Shown here piece by piece: positions 45,264 through 54,679 of a DNA stretch of 64,000 nucleotides. The stretch is taken from NCBI GenBank assembly GCA_963977185.1, contig CAXBNV010000001.1, positions 124,001 through 188,000 on the forward strand, given 5' to 3'. Numbering within the stretch: position 1 is the first letter of the stretch; every line of letters begins with the position of its first letter. The notes beneath the pieces were generated by a model. That model did not search any database, was not told where the DNA came from, and worked only from the letters and a program-made list of their open reading frames with translations. The position numbers and the translations under genes are program-made. This DNA is from CAXBNV01 sp963977185 (lineage in GTDB: Bacteria; Pseudomonadota; Gammaproteobacteria; JAGOUU01).

Positions 45264-46859
45264 CTAATGTTTTAAAGTTCTTTGTGAGGAGTGGCTTAGA
45301 TTTAAATTTAAATCAGAAGATTCAGATTGTTGTAAGTAATGTATTAGCATAATTAATATATTATCTGGTGTTCTTTGTATATGTTTTTCATTTAATCTGC
45401 TAAGTTGCATTAAAAGTAATGAGCCGTTTTTAATAGGTATGTTGTTTTGCTGATTATCTTTTAGCGGCTCTGGTATATCAATATTTTCTTCTATATATGT
45501 TTGAAAAGCAATAGGCTCATAAGTTGATAGGCCATTTTCATTTATAGAAATAATCCTATCTCTATAAACAATTGTTAAGCATTCAGATGTAATTGCTAAA
45601 TCTATAAGCATTATGTCTTGAGTGTCTATTCTATAATCAAATCGTCGTGGTTTACCTATAATTTTTTGTTTAAGAAAGTCAATTTTACCCCAAGCAAAAA
45701 GTATACCTTTTTGAGAAACAGCTAGATTACATAGTTCTATAGTAAAAATTTTAATTATTTTATCATCTTCATTTAGGCATGAACCAAAATCAACAATACA
45801 AGGGATATTAGATTCGGGTATTATTTCATAAGAACCAATTCCTAATTGACCAAATGAATTGCTGCCCCATGCATTTACCTCACCGTCATCTCCTAGGCTA
45901 ATAGCATGCTCTATGCCAAAACAAAGCTGAATAATATTGTTAGGCAGATTAACCATTTTATGCCAATTATTATTTCTAGGATAAGAAAATTTATCTAGAT
46001 ATAAGTTTTTACATATTGCACGTCCTTGATTTGTAACAACACCAAATTGGTTGGCTGATGAGTGAGAGCCAATAATATATTCTTTTTCTGTTATGAAGTT
46101 ATTTATTCCGTTACTTTTTTTAGCTGGTTCAAAATAATGGAAGAATGAATCTAGAAATTTTAATTCTATTGTTAGATACTTTTCAGGTATCTCAATTGGG
46201 AAGCTTAAAATCTCATGTTTTGGATTTTTTTTTATATAAGATTGACTTGTGATTGAGCGAAGGTTGCCACAAGTAAATATATTTGACGTAAAATTGATAC
46301 AAATAAGACAGTTGTCAATTATTATGATTTTTCTTATGTTTGTTAAGGAGGTAATTTTTGTTGGAATATTTCTAGATAAATAATCCCCATGACCTAATTG
46401 TCCATGGTCATTATTTCCCCAAGTATATACATTATTATTATTATCTAAGTAAGCACTAAAATCACAACCTGTAGCGCACTGAATTATGGTTGTATTTTTT
46501 ATTTTTTCATATTTATCTTGGTAAATTATATTTTTATGACTATGGTATGAAAGTTTTTTTACATATAGGTAAAGATGCTTTTGTAGTTCATAAAAAAAAG
46601 CCTTATTATAGAATGATAAGCTTAATCTTATGCAGTTCTCAACAAGCCTTGTAATTTTTAACTGTAGTTCCATATGATGAAAATGAAGAACTGCAAAGTT
46701 AAATGTTTTTGATATAATTCTTAAATTATTGAACCCAACATTGTTATTTATATCATATAGAAAAGGTAATATCTCGTTATAAATATCATAACAAAGCAAA
46801 TTAAAATTAGATTTCTTTTGTAAAGCGCCTTTAATTTTTTCTGATTTACACGGGTACAT
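45264..46859 (-). CDS. RCC1-repeat protein with an F-box-like N terminus, candidate host-directed effector
   Basis: About 531 residues from ATG 46859 (a TTG start at 46922 would add 21). Residues about 20-63 read like an F-box: NEILPFL, then NNLRIISKTFNFAV, with the usual spacing of Leu, Ile and Ser-Lys-x-Phe-Asn. RCC1-type blades follow: VYTWGNNDHGQLGHGD (about 144-159), VNAWGSNSFGQLGIGS (about 328-343) and a weaker ILFAWGK; the intervening blades are degenerate. F-box plus RCC1 proteins are typical of eukaryotes. Legionella uses separate F-box and RCC1 (LegG1) effectors. No signal peptide, which fits a type IV substrate or a cytosolic protein. Not seen: a secretion system in the window. Confidence 0.7.
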   Translation of the reverse strand: MYPCKSEKIKGALQKKSNFNLLCYDIYNEILPFLYDINNNVGFNNLRIISKTFNFAVLHFHHMELQLKITRLVENCIRLSLSFYNKAFFYELQKHLYLYVKKLSYHSHKNIIYQDKYEKIKNTTIIQCATGCDFSAYLDNNNNVYTWGNNDHGQLGHGDYLSRNIPTKITSLTNIRKIIIIDNCLICINFTSNIFTCGNLRSITSQSYIKKNPKHEILSFPIEIPEKYLTIELKFLDSFFHYFEPAKKSNGINNFITEKEYIIGSHSSANQFGVVTNQGRAICKNLYLDKFSYPRNNNWHKMVNLPNNIIQLCFGIEHAISLGDDGEVNAWGSNSFGQLGIGSYEIIPESNIPCIVDFGSCLNEDDKIIKIFTIELCNLAVSQKGILFAWGKIDFLKQKIIGKPRRFDYRIDTQDIMLIDLAITSECLTIVYRDRIISINENGLSTYEPIAFQTYIEENIDIPEPLKDNQQNNIPIKNGSLLLMQLSRLNEKHIQRTPDNILIMLIHYLQQSESSDLNLNLSHSSQRTLKH

Positions 46860-47206
46860 AGTTAACACTATAAAGTTTATAATATTTAGAAGTCTACCAT
46901 ACGAAATATTAAACTCAAACAAAAATGATAATGCCCATCTAGCTTTTAAAGTTTAAGTCACTGATTTTAAATAAATTATTTGGGTGGCAGTGCTTCACTA
47001 ATTACTTGGATTTTAGTTGACTACGTTACTCCACCGTGATAAGTTATTAATCATGCAAAAGTTAATCTTATATATAAATTTTAATTAGTTTAGACCAGAT
47101 TCAATAAAGTATAATTTTATTAAATAATGCTTTCTAGATGGTATATTTAAGTTTATTTATTAGAATTGTTGTTATTAATGAATTTGTAATAAGAGAATAA
47201 TGTTTT

Positions 47207-49192
47207 ATGTTTAGTGCGCGCCAATTTCAGAATCAAGGACATTCACAAAATTTTCAGCAGAGTAAGAAAGAGTTATCAGAATATTATTTTAGTGAGAAAC
47301 GTCAAATAGTATTTCCGCATAATTATAGATTTTCAGGAGATACAAGAATTATATCTTTATTATTATTGCTATATCCAGATAAGTTTAAAGTGCTGCTATA
47401 TGCAAATGATTATGAAACTAAAGAACAAGTCATGAATGGCTATACAGCAACGCTTTATAGACAAGTTTTGGGTAAAGAGTTATTTGATAATGTAGTAAAA
47501 CTTAGACCTAATGGAATTTTTAATAATGATGATTATATAGCACAGGAAAAAAGCTTCTTTGGAGATTGTAAAATAGAGCGAGGAGTTGTTTCTTCTACTG
47601 CTTATATGACAGATATATTGCAATTTTATCAGAGCTGTGACGAAATAGAATTATTTCTAGATGTTATCAGAAAACAGTTAAGATTAAATGGGGATTTTGT
47701 TGATAGAGAAGGTTTATTGCATGAAAATATTCTTAGTTTATTGAATGAAACCATTAAATATAAAATTCAAGATATTGCGGTAATATGGTTAAGAAGCTCG
47801 GGTTCTAGGCCTTATGGGGCGCATCCAGAAAATGATGATGATTTATCTAGTGCACTGTTTTTTTTAGAAACTTTAAGAGCTAGATATCATAACGTTATTA
47901 TTACCGGTGATAAGCTTGCTGTAGATCAATTACATTCTATGTTACTAAAAGCGATTAAAGAATTTAATAAGCAACATCACGAATCAAGCTATAATTTTGG
48001 AAAAATTATTAATTTAATCGAGTTTTGGAATACAGACAACTTTGGTGTTAATTATAAAAAGCCACTTGGGCAAGTTAGATTATTTGATTTTTTACATAAA
48101 AAGTTACAATCACATGGTAGCAGGTTAGTTCATTTTGGTTTAAGAAGCGGTAACTTAGAATTTTATCCTTTAATTAAGCATTGTGTGAATTATATTATGG
48201 AAAATCCTAATTTGTCTGGATATACACGAATGATGGCAATTCAAAATTTAAATCTAAAGTATTTTAATATTATACAGTTACAAAATGAAATGTATGGCGG
48301 TGTATATGCTTTTTTGAAATCAGAAAAAGAAGGGTTTTGTGATTTTAATGAAATTATTTCTGAGCGACAAGAGAAACTAAAGAGCAGTATAGAAAATGCA
48401 GAACAAGAAATTAAAAATAAATATAATGTTCGTAATTTGGATGATATAAATATAGAAAGACAAAAACAATATATAGCGTTAAAGAAGACGAGTAAAGGCT
48501 TCCACCCAGTGCGTTCTATGAGGCTAGTTACTATTCAAAGTGAATTGATTGATGAATTAAACATAAAGTTTGAGTTTAAGACAAAATTATTTGATATTTT
48601 AGTAAAAATTTCTAAGGTTTATATAAGTCAAATGGAATTACGTAAAGATTCTTTTGATAGTAACGGTTTGTTGCCATATAGCGAGCCTTTATGTAATAAT
48701 TATTTTGATGCTCATAAAGAAACTTATGAAGGCTTAGATAGAGGTGTAATTGAGTTTGTTGAAATATTGCAAAAATTAGCTATAAATCCAGACTATTCGA
48801 TAGACAAATTGCTCGTTGAATTCGATACAATAGATGCCAAGTTTAAAGAAATAGAGACAAACATTGATCAGCAAATTTCTAATAATCCTTTAAAATTTGC
48901 TAGATATTTTTTTAATAAAAGAATGGAATCTTTAAGCAAATTTAATCCGGAAAGATACAAGAATTATTTTGTTGATTATAAAAGGTTCTCTTATGAAGAT
49001 TCAAAATCTATATTAGATAAAGCTATATTGTCAAAGGGGACATTAAAAGAGTGGAATAATCGTAAAAAAAATATGACACCATTAAATCGCCAACATCTAA
49101 GTGTTCCTGCAGAATCTTCTTTTGCAACTTTAAATGCGCCAACTAAGGCAGCAATTGCCAGCAAGGTTCAAGAAAGAGCTTTTAAAAAATAG
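47207..49192 (+). CDS. large hypothetical protein, islet gene 4, possibly an effector
   Basis: 661 residues, unrecognised, no signal peptide or membrane span. The first 330 residues look alpha/beta: short hydrophobic strands (FKVLLYAN, IAVIWLRSSGSRPYG, NVIITGDK, RLVHFGLRSGNLEF) alternate with helices, a Rossmann-like rhythm that could be a glycosyltransferase or other nucleotide-binding fold. Residues about 380-560 are helical and charged (coiled coil likely). The end is Ala/Ser/Lys-rich. The ATG at 47207 is chosen because the protein opens with a polar MFSARQFQNQGHS tail. Next to the F-box/RCC1 gene but divergent from it. Confidence 0.65.
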   Translation: MFSARQFQNQGHSQNFQQSKKELSEYYFSEKRQIVFPHNYRFSGDTRIISLLLLLYPDKFKVLLYANDYETKEQVMNGYTATLYRQVLGKELFDNVVKLRPNGIFNNDDYIAQEKSFFGDCKIERGVVSSTAYMTDILQFYQSCDEIELFLDVIRKQLRLNGDFVDREGLLHENILSLLNETIKYKIQDIAVIWLRSSGSRPYGAHPENDDDLSSALFFLETLRARYHNVIITGDKLAVDQLHSMLLKAIKEFNKQHHESSYNFGKIINLIEFWNTDNFGVNYKKPLGQVRLFDFLHKKLQSHGSRLVHFGLRSGNLEFYPLIKHCVNYIMENPNLSGYTRMMAIQNLNLKYFNIIQLQNEMYGGVYAFLKSEKEGFCDFNEIISERQEKLKSSIENAEQEIKNKYNVRNLDDINIERQKQYIALKKTSKGFHPVRSMRLVTIQSELIDELNIKFEFKTKLFDILVKISKVYISQMELRKDSFDSNGLLPYSEPLCNNYFDAHKETYEGLDRGVIEFVEILQKLAINPDYSIDKLLVEFDTIDAKFKEIETNIDQQISNNPLKFARYFFNKRMESLSKFNPERYKNYFVDYKRFSYEDSKSILDKAILSKGTLKEWNNRKKNMTPLNRQHLSVPAESSFATLNAPTKAAIASKVQERAFKK

Positions 49193-49204
49193 AAAGCTAA
49201 AAAT

Positions 49205-49246
49205 TGCTCTTTTATAAGTAAAGAATAAAAGAGCATTCTTATTATT
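49205..49246. terminator. bidirectional terminator between islet gene 4 and gatB
   Basis: TGCTCTTTTAT (49205-49215) and ATAAAAGAGCA (49225-49235) are exact 11-base arms with a 9-base loop. A T-rich tract (TTCTTATTATTTTT) follows on the plus strand, and AATTTTTAGC-like sequence follows on the minus strand, serving gatB. Confidence 0.8.
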
Positions 49247-49247
49247 T

Positions 49248-50723
49248 TTAAGATAATTTATCTTTTAATAATTGATTAACTTTAGCAGGATTTGCCTTAC
49301 CTTTAGATTCTTTCATAACTTGACCTACAAAAAAACCAAAAAGTTTATCTTTGCCTGATTTATAAGCACTCACTTGTTCAGGGTTGTTATTAATAATATT
49401 ATCAATAATCGTAATAATAAAGCTGTCATCAGTAATTTGCTTTAAGCCTTTTTTCTCTATAATAGAATCAACGTTGCCTTCTTTTGACCACAAGCTCTCA
49501 AATACTGACTTTGCAATTTTTCCAGAAATAGTGTTATCTTGAATTTTAATAACCAAATTCGCAAGACTTTCTGGTTCAATCGGTGAATTAGTTATGTTTA
49601 AATTATTTTTATTTAACGCTCCTAATAATTCCCCAGTAATCCAATTTGTTGCAAGTCTATAAATATTATTTTTATCTTTTTCATTAAGATTATTTTCATT
49701 TATATAATTTTTAGTATTATTGATTACATCATCAAAATAATTTGCCAAGAATTTATTATTAACTAAAGTTACTGCATCATCATTGGTTAAATTATAATCA
49801 TTTATGAATCTTGCTTTCCTAACCCAAGGAAGTTCTGGAAGATTATTTTTAACATCTTGTAAGAATTTTGGTTCTATATGTACAGGAAGTAAATCAGGAT
49901 CAGGAAAATATCTATAATCATTTGCTTCTTCTTTGCTACGCATTGATCTAGTTTCATTTTTATCAGAGTCATATAATCTGGTTTCTTGCACAACTATTTG
50001 GTTATTTTCTAATAATTGTTTTTGTCTTGAAACTTCATAATTGATGGCTTTTTCAATAAATTTAAAAGAGTTCAAATTTTTAATTTCAGCTCTAGTGCCT
50101 AATTTATCTGAGCCAAGAGGTCTTAATGATACATTGGCATCACATCTAAAAGATCCTTCTTGCATATTTGCATCAGAAATTTCTATATATCTAACAAGAG
50201 AATGTAAATTTTTAAGAAAAGTTACTGCTTCTTTGGCCGATCTTAAATCAGGCTCTGTAACTATTTCTAATAACGGTATTCCTGCTCTATTTAAGTCAAT
50301 GCCTGTTTTACCATGAAAATCTTCATGCAAAGATTTACCAGCATCTTCTTCAAGATGGGCTCTTGTTATACCAATTTCTCTTGAATTATTATCTTCAAAT
50401 TCAATTTTCATTGTACCTTTGCCAACAATAGGTATTTCAAATTGACTAATTTGGTAGCCTTTAGGTAAATCTGGATAAAAATAATTTTTCCGTGCAAAAA
50501 CTGATTTATCATTAATTTTTGCACTTATTGCTGAACCAAATTTACATGCTAAATGTACTGCTTCTTTATTTAATACAGGAAGAACTCCAGGCATTCCAAG
50601 ATCAATTTCACATGCCTGAGTATTAGGCATAGCTCCAAACTTTGTTGACGCTCCAGAAAATAATTTACTTTTTGTTGCTAACTGGACATGAATTTCTAAA
50701 CCAATTACTGTTTCCCATTCCAT
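49248..50723 (-). CDS. gatB: aspartyl/glutamyl-tRNA amidotransferase subunit B
   Basis: 491 residues. The N-terminal cradle domain has the family sequence VIGLEIHVQL, the zinc/metal region around CEIDLGMPG and FARKNYFYPDLPKGYQ; the C-terminal YqeY-like tail (GKANPAKVNQLLKDKL) is complete. GatB binds the mischarged tRNA and phosphorylates the Glu or Asp side chain. Last gene of gatC-gatA-gatB, divergent from mreB, as in Pseudomonas. Confidence 0.98.
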   Translation of the reverse strand: MEWETVIGLEIHVQLATKSKLFSGASTKFGAMPNTQACEIDLGMPGVLPVLNKEAVHLACKFGSAISAKINDKSVFARKNYFYPDLPKGYQISQFEIPIVGKGTMKIEFEDNNSREIGITRAHLEEDAGKSLHEDFHGKTGIDLNRAGIPLLEIVTEPDLRSAKEAVTFLKNLHSLVRYIEISDANMQEGSFRCDANVSLRPLGSDKLGTRAEIKNLNSFKFIEKAINYEVSRQKQLLENNQIVVQETRLYDSDKNETRSMRSKEEANDYRYFPDPDLLPVHIEPKFLQDVKNNLPELPWVRKARFINDYNLTNDDAVTLVNNKFLANYFDDVINNTKNYINENNLNEKDKNNIYRLATNWITGELLGALNKNNLNITNSPIEPESLANLVIKIQDNTISGKIAKSVFESLWSKEGNVDSIIEKKGLKQITDDSFIITIIDNIINNNPEQVSAYKSGKDKLFGFFVGQVMKESKGKANPAKVNQLLKDKLS

Positions 50724-50753
50724 ATCTTAAAAACCTCTTAAAATCATAATTTT

Positions 50754-52223
50754 TTACTTATTAAAATTTTCTGGCATTGCTTTATGCCAATTGGTTGCTT
50801 GTTGGTATTTATGAGCAACATTTAAAATTTTTGCCTCTTGTAAATAATTACCGATTAACTGTATACCTACAGGTAAATTATTTACAAATCCTGCAGGTAT
50901 AGACATACCAGGTAGTCCTGCTAAGTTAACAGAGCTAGTATATATATCATTTAGATACATGCTAATAGGGTTATCAGCTTTTTCTCCTACTTTAAATGCT
51001 GTATTTGGTGAAGTTGGTCCTAAAATAACATCAACATCATTAAGAGCAGATTTAAAATCATCTGCTATCATTTTTCTGATTTTTTGAGCTTTTATATAGT
51101 ATGCGTCATAGTATCCTGCAGATAAAACATAAGTTCCTGTTAGAATTCTTTTTTTAACTTCAGCGCCAAATCCTTCAGAACGTGATCTTTTGTATAAATC
51201 TCCCAAATCTTTAGGATTTTCACATCGATAGCCATATCTAACTCCATCAAATCTTGCTAAGTTTGATGAACATTCAGCTGGAGCTACTATATAGTATACT
51301 GGAATTGCATGTTTAGTATTGGGTAAAGATATTTCTTTAAACGTTGCGCCTAGTTTTTTTAGCTCGTTTATTGCATTGTCAATTATAGCTCTAATGTTTG
51401 AATCTAAATTATCGGATAGGAATTCTTTGGGTAAGCCTATTTTTAAATTATTTAAAGGCTTTTCTAAATCTTTACAAAAATCAGGGGTGTCTATATTTAA
51501 ACTCGTTGAATCTTTTGGATCATGACCTGCCATAGTATTTAATAAGATAGCGCAGTCTTGTGCACTATTTGCAAAAATTCCAGCTTGATCAAGACTTGAT
51601 GCAAAAGCAATCATGCCATATCTTGATACTCTACCGTAAGTAGGCTTTATTCCAGTTATACCGCATAATGCCGCAGGTTGTCTGACTGAGCCACCTGTAT
51701 CTGTGCCAGTTGCTATTGGTGCTATTCTTGCTGCAACTGCTGCTGCAGAGCCGCCAGATGAACCACCTGGAACTCGTTCTAAATCCCAAGGATTATAACA
51801 TGCCCCATAGAAACTATTTTCATTAGATGAGCCCATAGCAAACTCATCCATGTTCGTTTTTCCAAGCATTACACTTCCGGCATTGTTAAGCTTGTCGATA
51901 ATAGTTGCATTATATGGTGAAATAAAATTATCTAGCATTTTTGATGCGCAAGAAGTTTTTATGCCCTTAGTGCAAAAAATATCTTTTTGAGCTATTGGTA
52001 TACCAAGTAGCGGATTGTTATTAGTGTTATTAGAGTTAGATGCCAATAATTTATCGGCATGTTTTGCTTGCGTTAATGCTAGTTCTGCGGTAACTGTGAT
52101 AAAAGAGTTTAACTTATCGTCATAACGTTTTATTCTATCTAAAAAGTATGTTGTTAGCTCTGTGCTAGAAAATTCCTTATTTTTTAAAGATGTTGCTAAT
52201 TCTTTAATCGATTTATTTAACAT
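50754..52223 (-). CDS. gatA: aspartyl/glutamyl-tRNA amidotransferase subunit A
   Basis: 489 residues, amidase-signature enzyme. Catalytic Lys in GIPIAQKD, the Ser-Ser-Lys triad partners in GSSGGSAAAVAARIAPIATGTDTGGS. It releases ammonia from glutamine (or asparagine) and passes it to GatB. Starts 46 bases after the gatC stop and ends 30 bases before gatB. Confidence 0.98.
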   Translation of the reverse strand: MLNKSIKELATSLKNKEFSSTELTTYFLDRIKRYDDKLNSFITVTAELALTQAKHADKLLASNSNNTNNNPLLGIPIAQKDIFCTKGIKTSCASKMLDNFISPYNATIIDKLNNAGSVMLGKTNMDEFAMGSSNENSFYGACYNPWDLERVPGGSSGGSAAAVAARIAPIATGTDTGGSVRQPAALCGITGIKPTYGRVSRYGMIAFASSLDQAGIFANSAQDCAILLNTMAGHDPKDSTSLNIDTPDFCKDLEKPLNNLKIGLPKEFLSDNLDSNIRAIIDNAINELKKLGATFKEISLPNTKHAIPVYYIVAPAECSSNLARFDGVRYGYRCENPKDLGDLYKRSRSEGFGAEVKKRILTGTYVLSAGYYDAYYIKAQKIRKMIADDFKSALNDVDVILGPTSPNTAFKVGEKADNPISMYLNDIYTSSVNLAGLPGMSIPAGFVNNLPVGIQLIGNYLQEAKILNVAHKYQQATNWHKAMPENFNK

Positions 52224-52269
52224 ATAATACCTACTGTTTTTAAATATTTTAATAAATTAACTGACGAAG

Positions 52270-52563
52270 CTATTCGATTACTGTTGGAACTATATATAAA
52301 CCTGCTTCTATATCAGGAGCAATGAGTTGTAACTCGGATTTATTTGCCGATTCTGTTATTTCATCTGGTCTTTGCATTTGAAAAGTATTTTCAATTGGGT
52401 GTGCCATTGGCGTAATATTATCTGTGTTAACATGTTGTAACTCATCAAAAATAGACAATGATTCATTTAATTTTATTTTTAAATTATCTGTTTCTGCTTT
52501 ATCGGATAGCTCTAATTTAGCCAAATTAGCTATTTTCATAATTTCTTGATCAGTTATAGACAT
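52270..52563 (-). CDS. gatC: aspartyl/glutamyl-tRNA amidotransferase subunit C
   Basis: 97 residues with the conserved helix IMKIANLAKLELS, the linker TDNITPMAHP and the R-x-DE-T segment. GatC wraps around GatA and holds the complex together. It heads the operon; its promoter region faces mreB. Confidence 0.96.
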   Translation of the reverse strand: MSITDQEIMKIANLAKLELSDKAETDNLKIKLNESLSIFDELQHVNTDNITPMAHPIENTFQMQRPDEITESANKSELQLIAPDIEAGLYIVPTVIE

Positions 52564-52663
52564 ATTTTTCCTGCTTATAAACTTTATAAATTTGATTATT
52601 TACTTTATTGTTAGCTCTTAAATTGTATATAATATATCTTATATTTAAATATACAGATTGTAC

Positions 52664-52669
52664 TATAAT
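52664..52669 (+). promoter_or_regulatory. candidate -10 box for mreBCD
   Basis: A perfect TATAAT lies 56 bases before the mreB ATG, in the divergent region shared with gatC. No good -35 hexamer was found at 16-18 bases upstream. Confidence 0.4.
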
Positions 52670-52724
52670 ACAGAAAGAAATTTAATTAAAAAAGTTTAAA
52701 ATCAAAATAAATTGGGTGAGTAGA

Positions 52725-53765
52725 ATGTTTCGTAAGCTAAGGGGCCTTTTTTCTAATGATGTATCAATTGATCTTGGAACAGCGAATACTTTAATATATG
52801 TCCGCGGTAAAGGAATCGTATTAAATGAGCCTTCTGTAGTAGCTATTAGACATGATTCATCTGGTGGCAGTAAAGTTGCTGCAGTTGGAATTGAAGCTAA
52901 AAGAATGTTAGGTCGGACGCCAGGTAATATTACTGCCATTAGACCATTAAAAGATGGAGTAATTGCTGATTTCCATGTGACAGAAAAAATGTTACAGCAT
53001 TTTATTCATAAAGTTCATGAGACTAAATTATTAAGACCAAGCCCAAGGGTTTTAATTTGTGTTCCTTGTGGCTCAACTCAAGTGGAAAGACGAGCTATCA
53101 GAGAGTCTGCTTTTGGTGCAGGAGCAAGAGAAGTTTATTTAATTGATGAGCCAATGTCTGCAGCAGTTGGAGCTGGGCTTCCTGTTGATGAAGCAACAGG
53201 ATCAATGGTTGTTGATATCGGGGGCGGTACTACAGAGGTTGCTATCATTTCTTTAAATGGCATAGTATATTCTGCATCTGTTAGAATAGGCGGTGATAAA
53301 TTTGATGAATCAATTATTAATTATGTTCGCAGGCATTATGGCGCTTTAATTGGTGAAGCAACCGCAGAAAGGATAAAGCATGAAATAGGTTGCGCTTATC
53401 CAGGAGCAGAAGTTAAAGAGATAGATATTAGAGGGCGTAAATTAGCTGAGGGAGTTCCTCGTAGTTTTACCATGAATAGCAATGAAATTCTTGAGGCTTT
53501 ACAAGAGCCTTTATCTGGAATAGTTGGCGCTGTAAGAGCAGCATTAGAGCAAGCTCCACCAGAACTTGCATCAGATATAGCTGAGCAAGGTATGGTTTTA
53601 ACAGGAGGAGGAGCTTTACTTAAAGATTTAGACAGACTTCTTATGGAGGAAACAGGACTTCCAGTTATTGTTGCAGAAGATCCATTGACATGTGTTGCAA
53701 GAGGCGGTGGTCGAGTTTTAGAAATAATGGATCAAAAGTTAGAAGGGTTATTTTCGTCAGAATAA
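52725..53765 (+). CDS. mreB: rod shape protein MreB
   Basis: 346 residues from ATG 52725 (MFRKLRGLFSND, an amphipathic membrane-binding start as in E. coli); the frame also opens with a GTG at 52716. Actin-fold signatures SIDLGTANTLIYV, VVDIGGGTTEVAVIS-like and VLTGGGALL are intact. MreB filaments guide lateral wall synthesis, so the cell is a rod or coccobacillus. Among the most conserved proteins in the window. Confidence 0.98.
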   Translation: MFRKLRGLFSNDVSIDLGTANTLIYVRGKGIVLNEPSVVAIRHDSSGGSKVAAVGIEAKRMLGRTPGNITAIRPLKDGVIADFHVTEKMLQHFIHKVHETKLLRPSPRVLICVPCGSTQVERRAIRESAFGAGAREVYLIDEPMSAAVGAGLPVDEATGSMVVDIGGGTTEVAIISLNGIVYSASVRIGGDKFDESIINYVRRHYGALIGEATAERIKHEIGCAYPGAEVKEIDIRGRKLAEGVPRSFTMNSNEILEALQEPLSGIVGAVRAALEQAPPELASDIAEQGMVLTGGGALLKDLDRLLMEETGLPVIVAEDPLTCVARGGGRVLEIMDQKLEGLFSSE

Positions 53766-53835
53766 TTCTCAGCAATAAGCTAGTATCTAGGAGTATGTTA
53801 TTAATAAATTATTAATTAATATAAAATTTTTCGTA

Positions 53836-54669
53836 TTGATACTTATATGTATTATTACGATTACCCTAGATACTAAGTATGATTCTTTAAGTTATAAAAA
53901 GAACGTTTCATCGATAGTTGTAATGCCTTTTTACTATGTTGCTATTGCTCCTAAATTATATTTTACCAAGATACAGACTTATTTCCTTTCTCAACAAGAA
54001 TTATTAACACAGCTAAATAATATTAAAGCTGAAAATATATTGCTGCAAACTAAACAGCTTAAATATAATACTGTGAAGTTAGAAAATAAAAGATTAAAAG
54101 AACTATTAAATTCTTCAAAATATTTAGATGAAAAATTTTTGGTATCAGAAATTCTAGATATCTCCATTGATCCTTTGGGTAAAAAATTTATTATAAATAA
54201 AGGCAGTAATGATGGAGTTTATGTTGGTCAATCAGTTGTTTCATCTAAAGGCGTTGTTGGACAAATTATAGAAGTAAATAAATTTACAAGTGTCGTTATT
54301 TTAATAACAGATGCCGATCATGCTATTCCGCTAGAAAATCAACGAACAGGCATGAGAACATTAGCAATTGGACTTGGGGCATCGCAAAATCTAGAGTTAT
54401 TAAATGTTATTAAAGATGCTGATATAAAAGAAGGAGATATTTTAATATCATCAGGACTGGGTGAAAGGTTTCCAGAAGGGTACCCCGTTGGTGAGGTGTT
54501 ATCTATTGTATATCAGAATAAAAAAGCAACTTTGCAAGTATTTCTAAAACCAATCGTAGATTTTAATACTTTAAAAGAAGTGCTGTTAGTTTGGAATGTA
54601 AAAGAAGATTTAAAAAACAGTTTTGTGAATGACAATAAAAACAAAGCTGAAAATAAATCAAAAGGGTAA
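53836..54669 (+). CDS. mreC: rod shape protein MreC
   Basis: 277 residues if read from TTG 53836; the MreC core is clear (coiled coil about 50-85, then beta-rich INKGSNDGVYVGQSVVSSKGVVGQI and SSGLGERFPEGYPVGEV). A TTG start leaves only half of the membrane anchor. The same frame is open back to 53791 and supplies the rest (KLLINIKFFVLILICIITITL). There a TAGGAG ribosome site (53788-53793) stands 6 bases before an ATT codon at 53800, while the ATG at 53795 is in another frame and stops after six codons. So the true start may be ATT 53800 or the sequence may carry a one-base error. MreC links MreB to the wall enzymes. Confidence 0.88.
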   Translation: MILICIITITLDTKYDSLSYKKNVSSIVVMPFYYVAIAPKLYFTKIQTYFLSQQELLTQLNNIKAENILLQTKQLKYNTVKLENKRLKELLNSSKYLDEKFLVSEILDISIDPLGKKFIINKGSNDGVYVGQSVVSSKGVVGQIIEVNKFTSVVILITDADHAIPLENQRTGMRTLAIGLGASQNLELLNVIKDADIKEGDILISSGLGERFPEGYPVGEVLSIVYQNKKATLQVFLKPIVDFNTLKEVLLVWNVKEDLKNSFVNDNKNKAENKSKG

Positions 54670-54679
54670 TGTGCAATAA

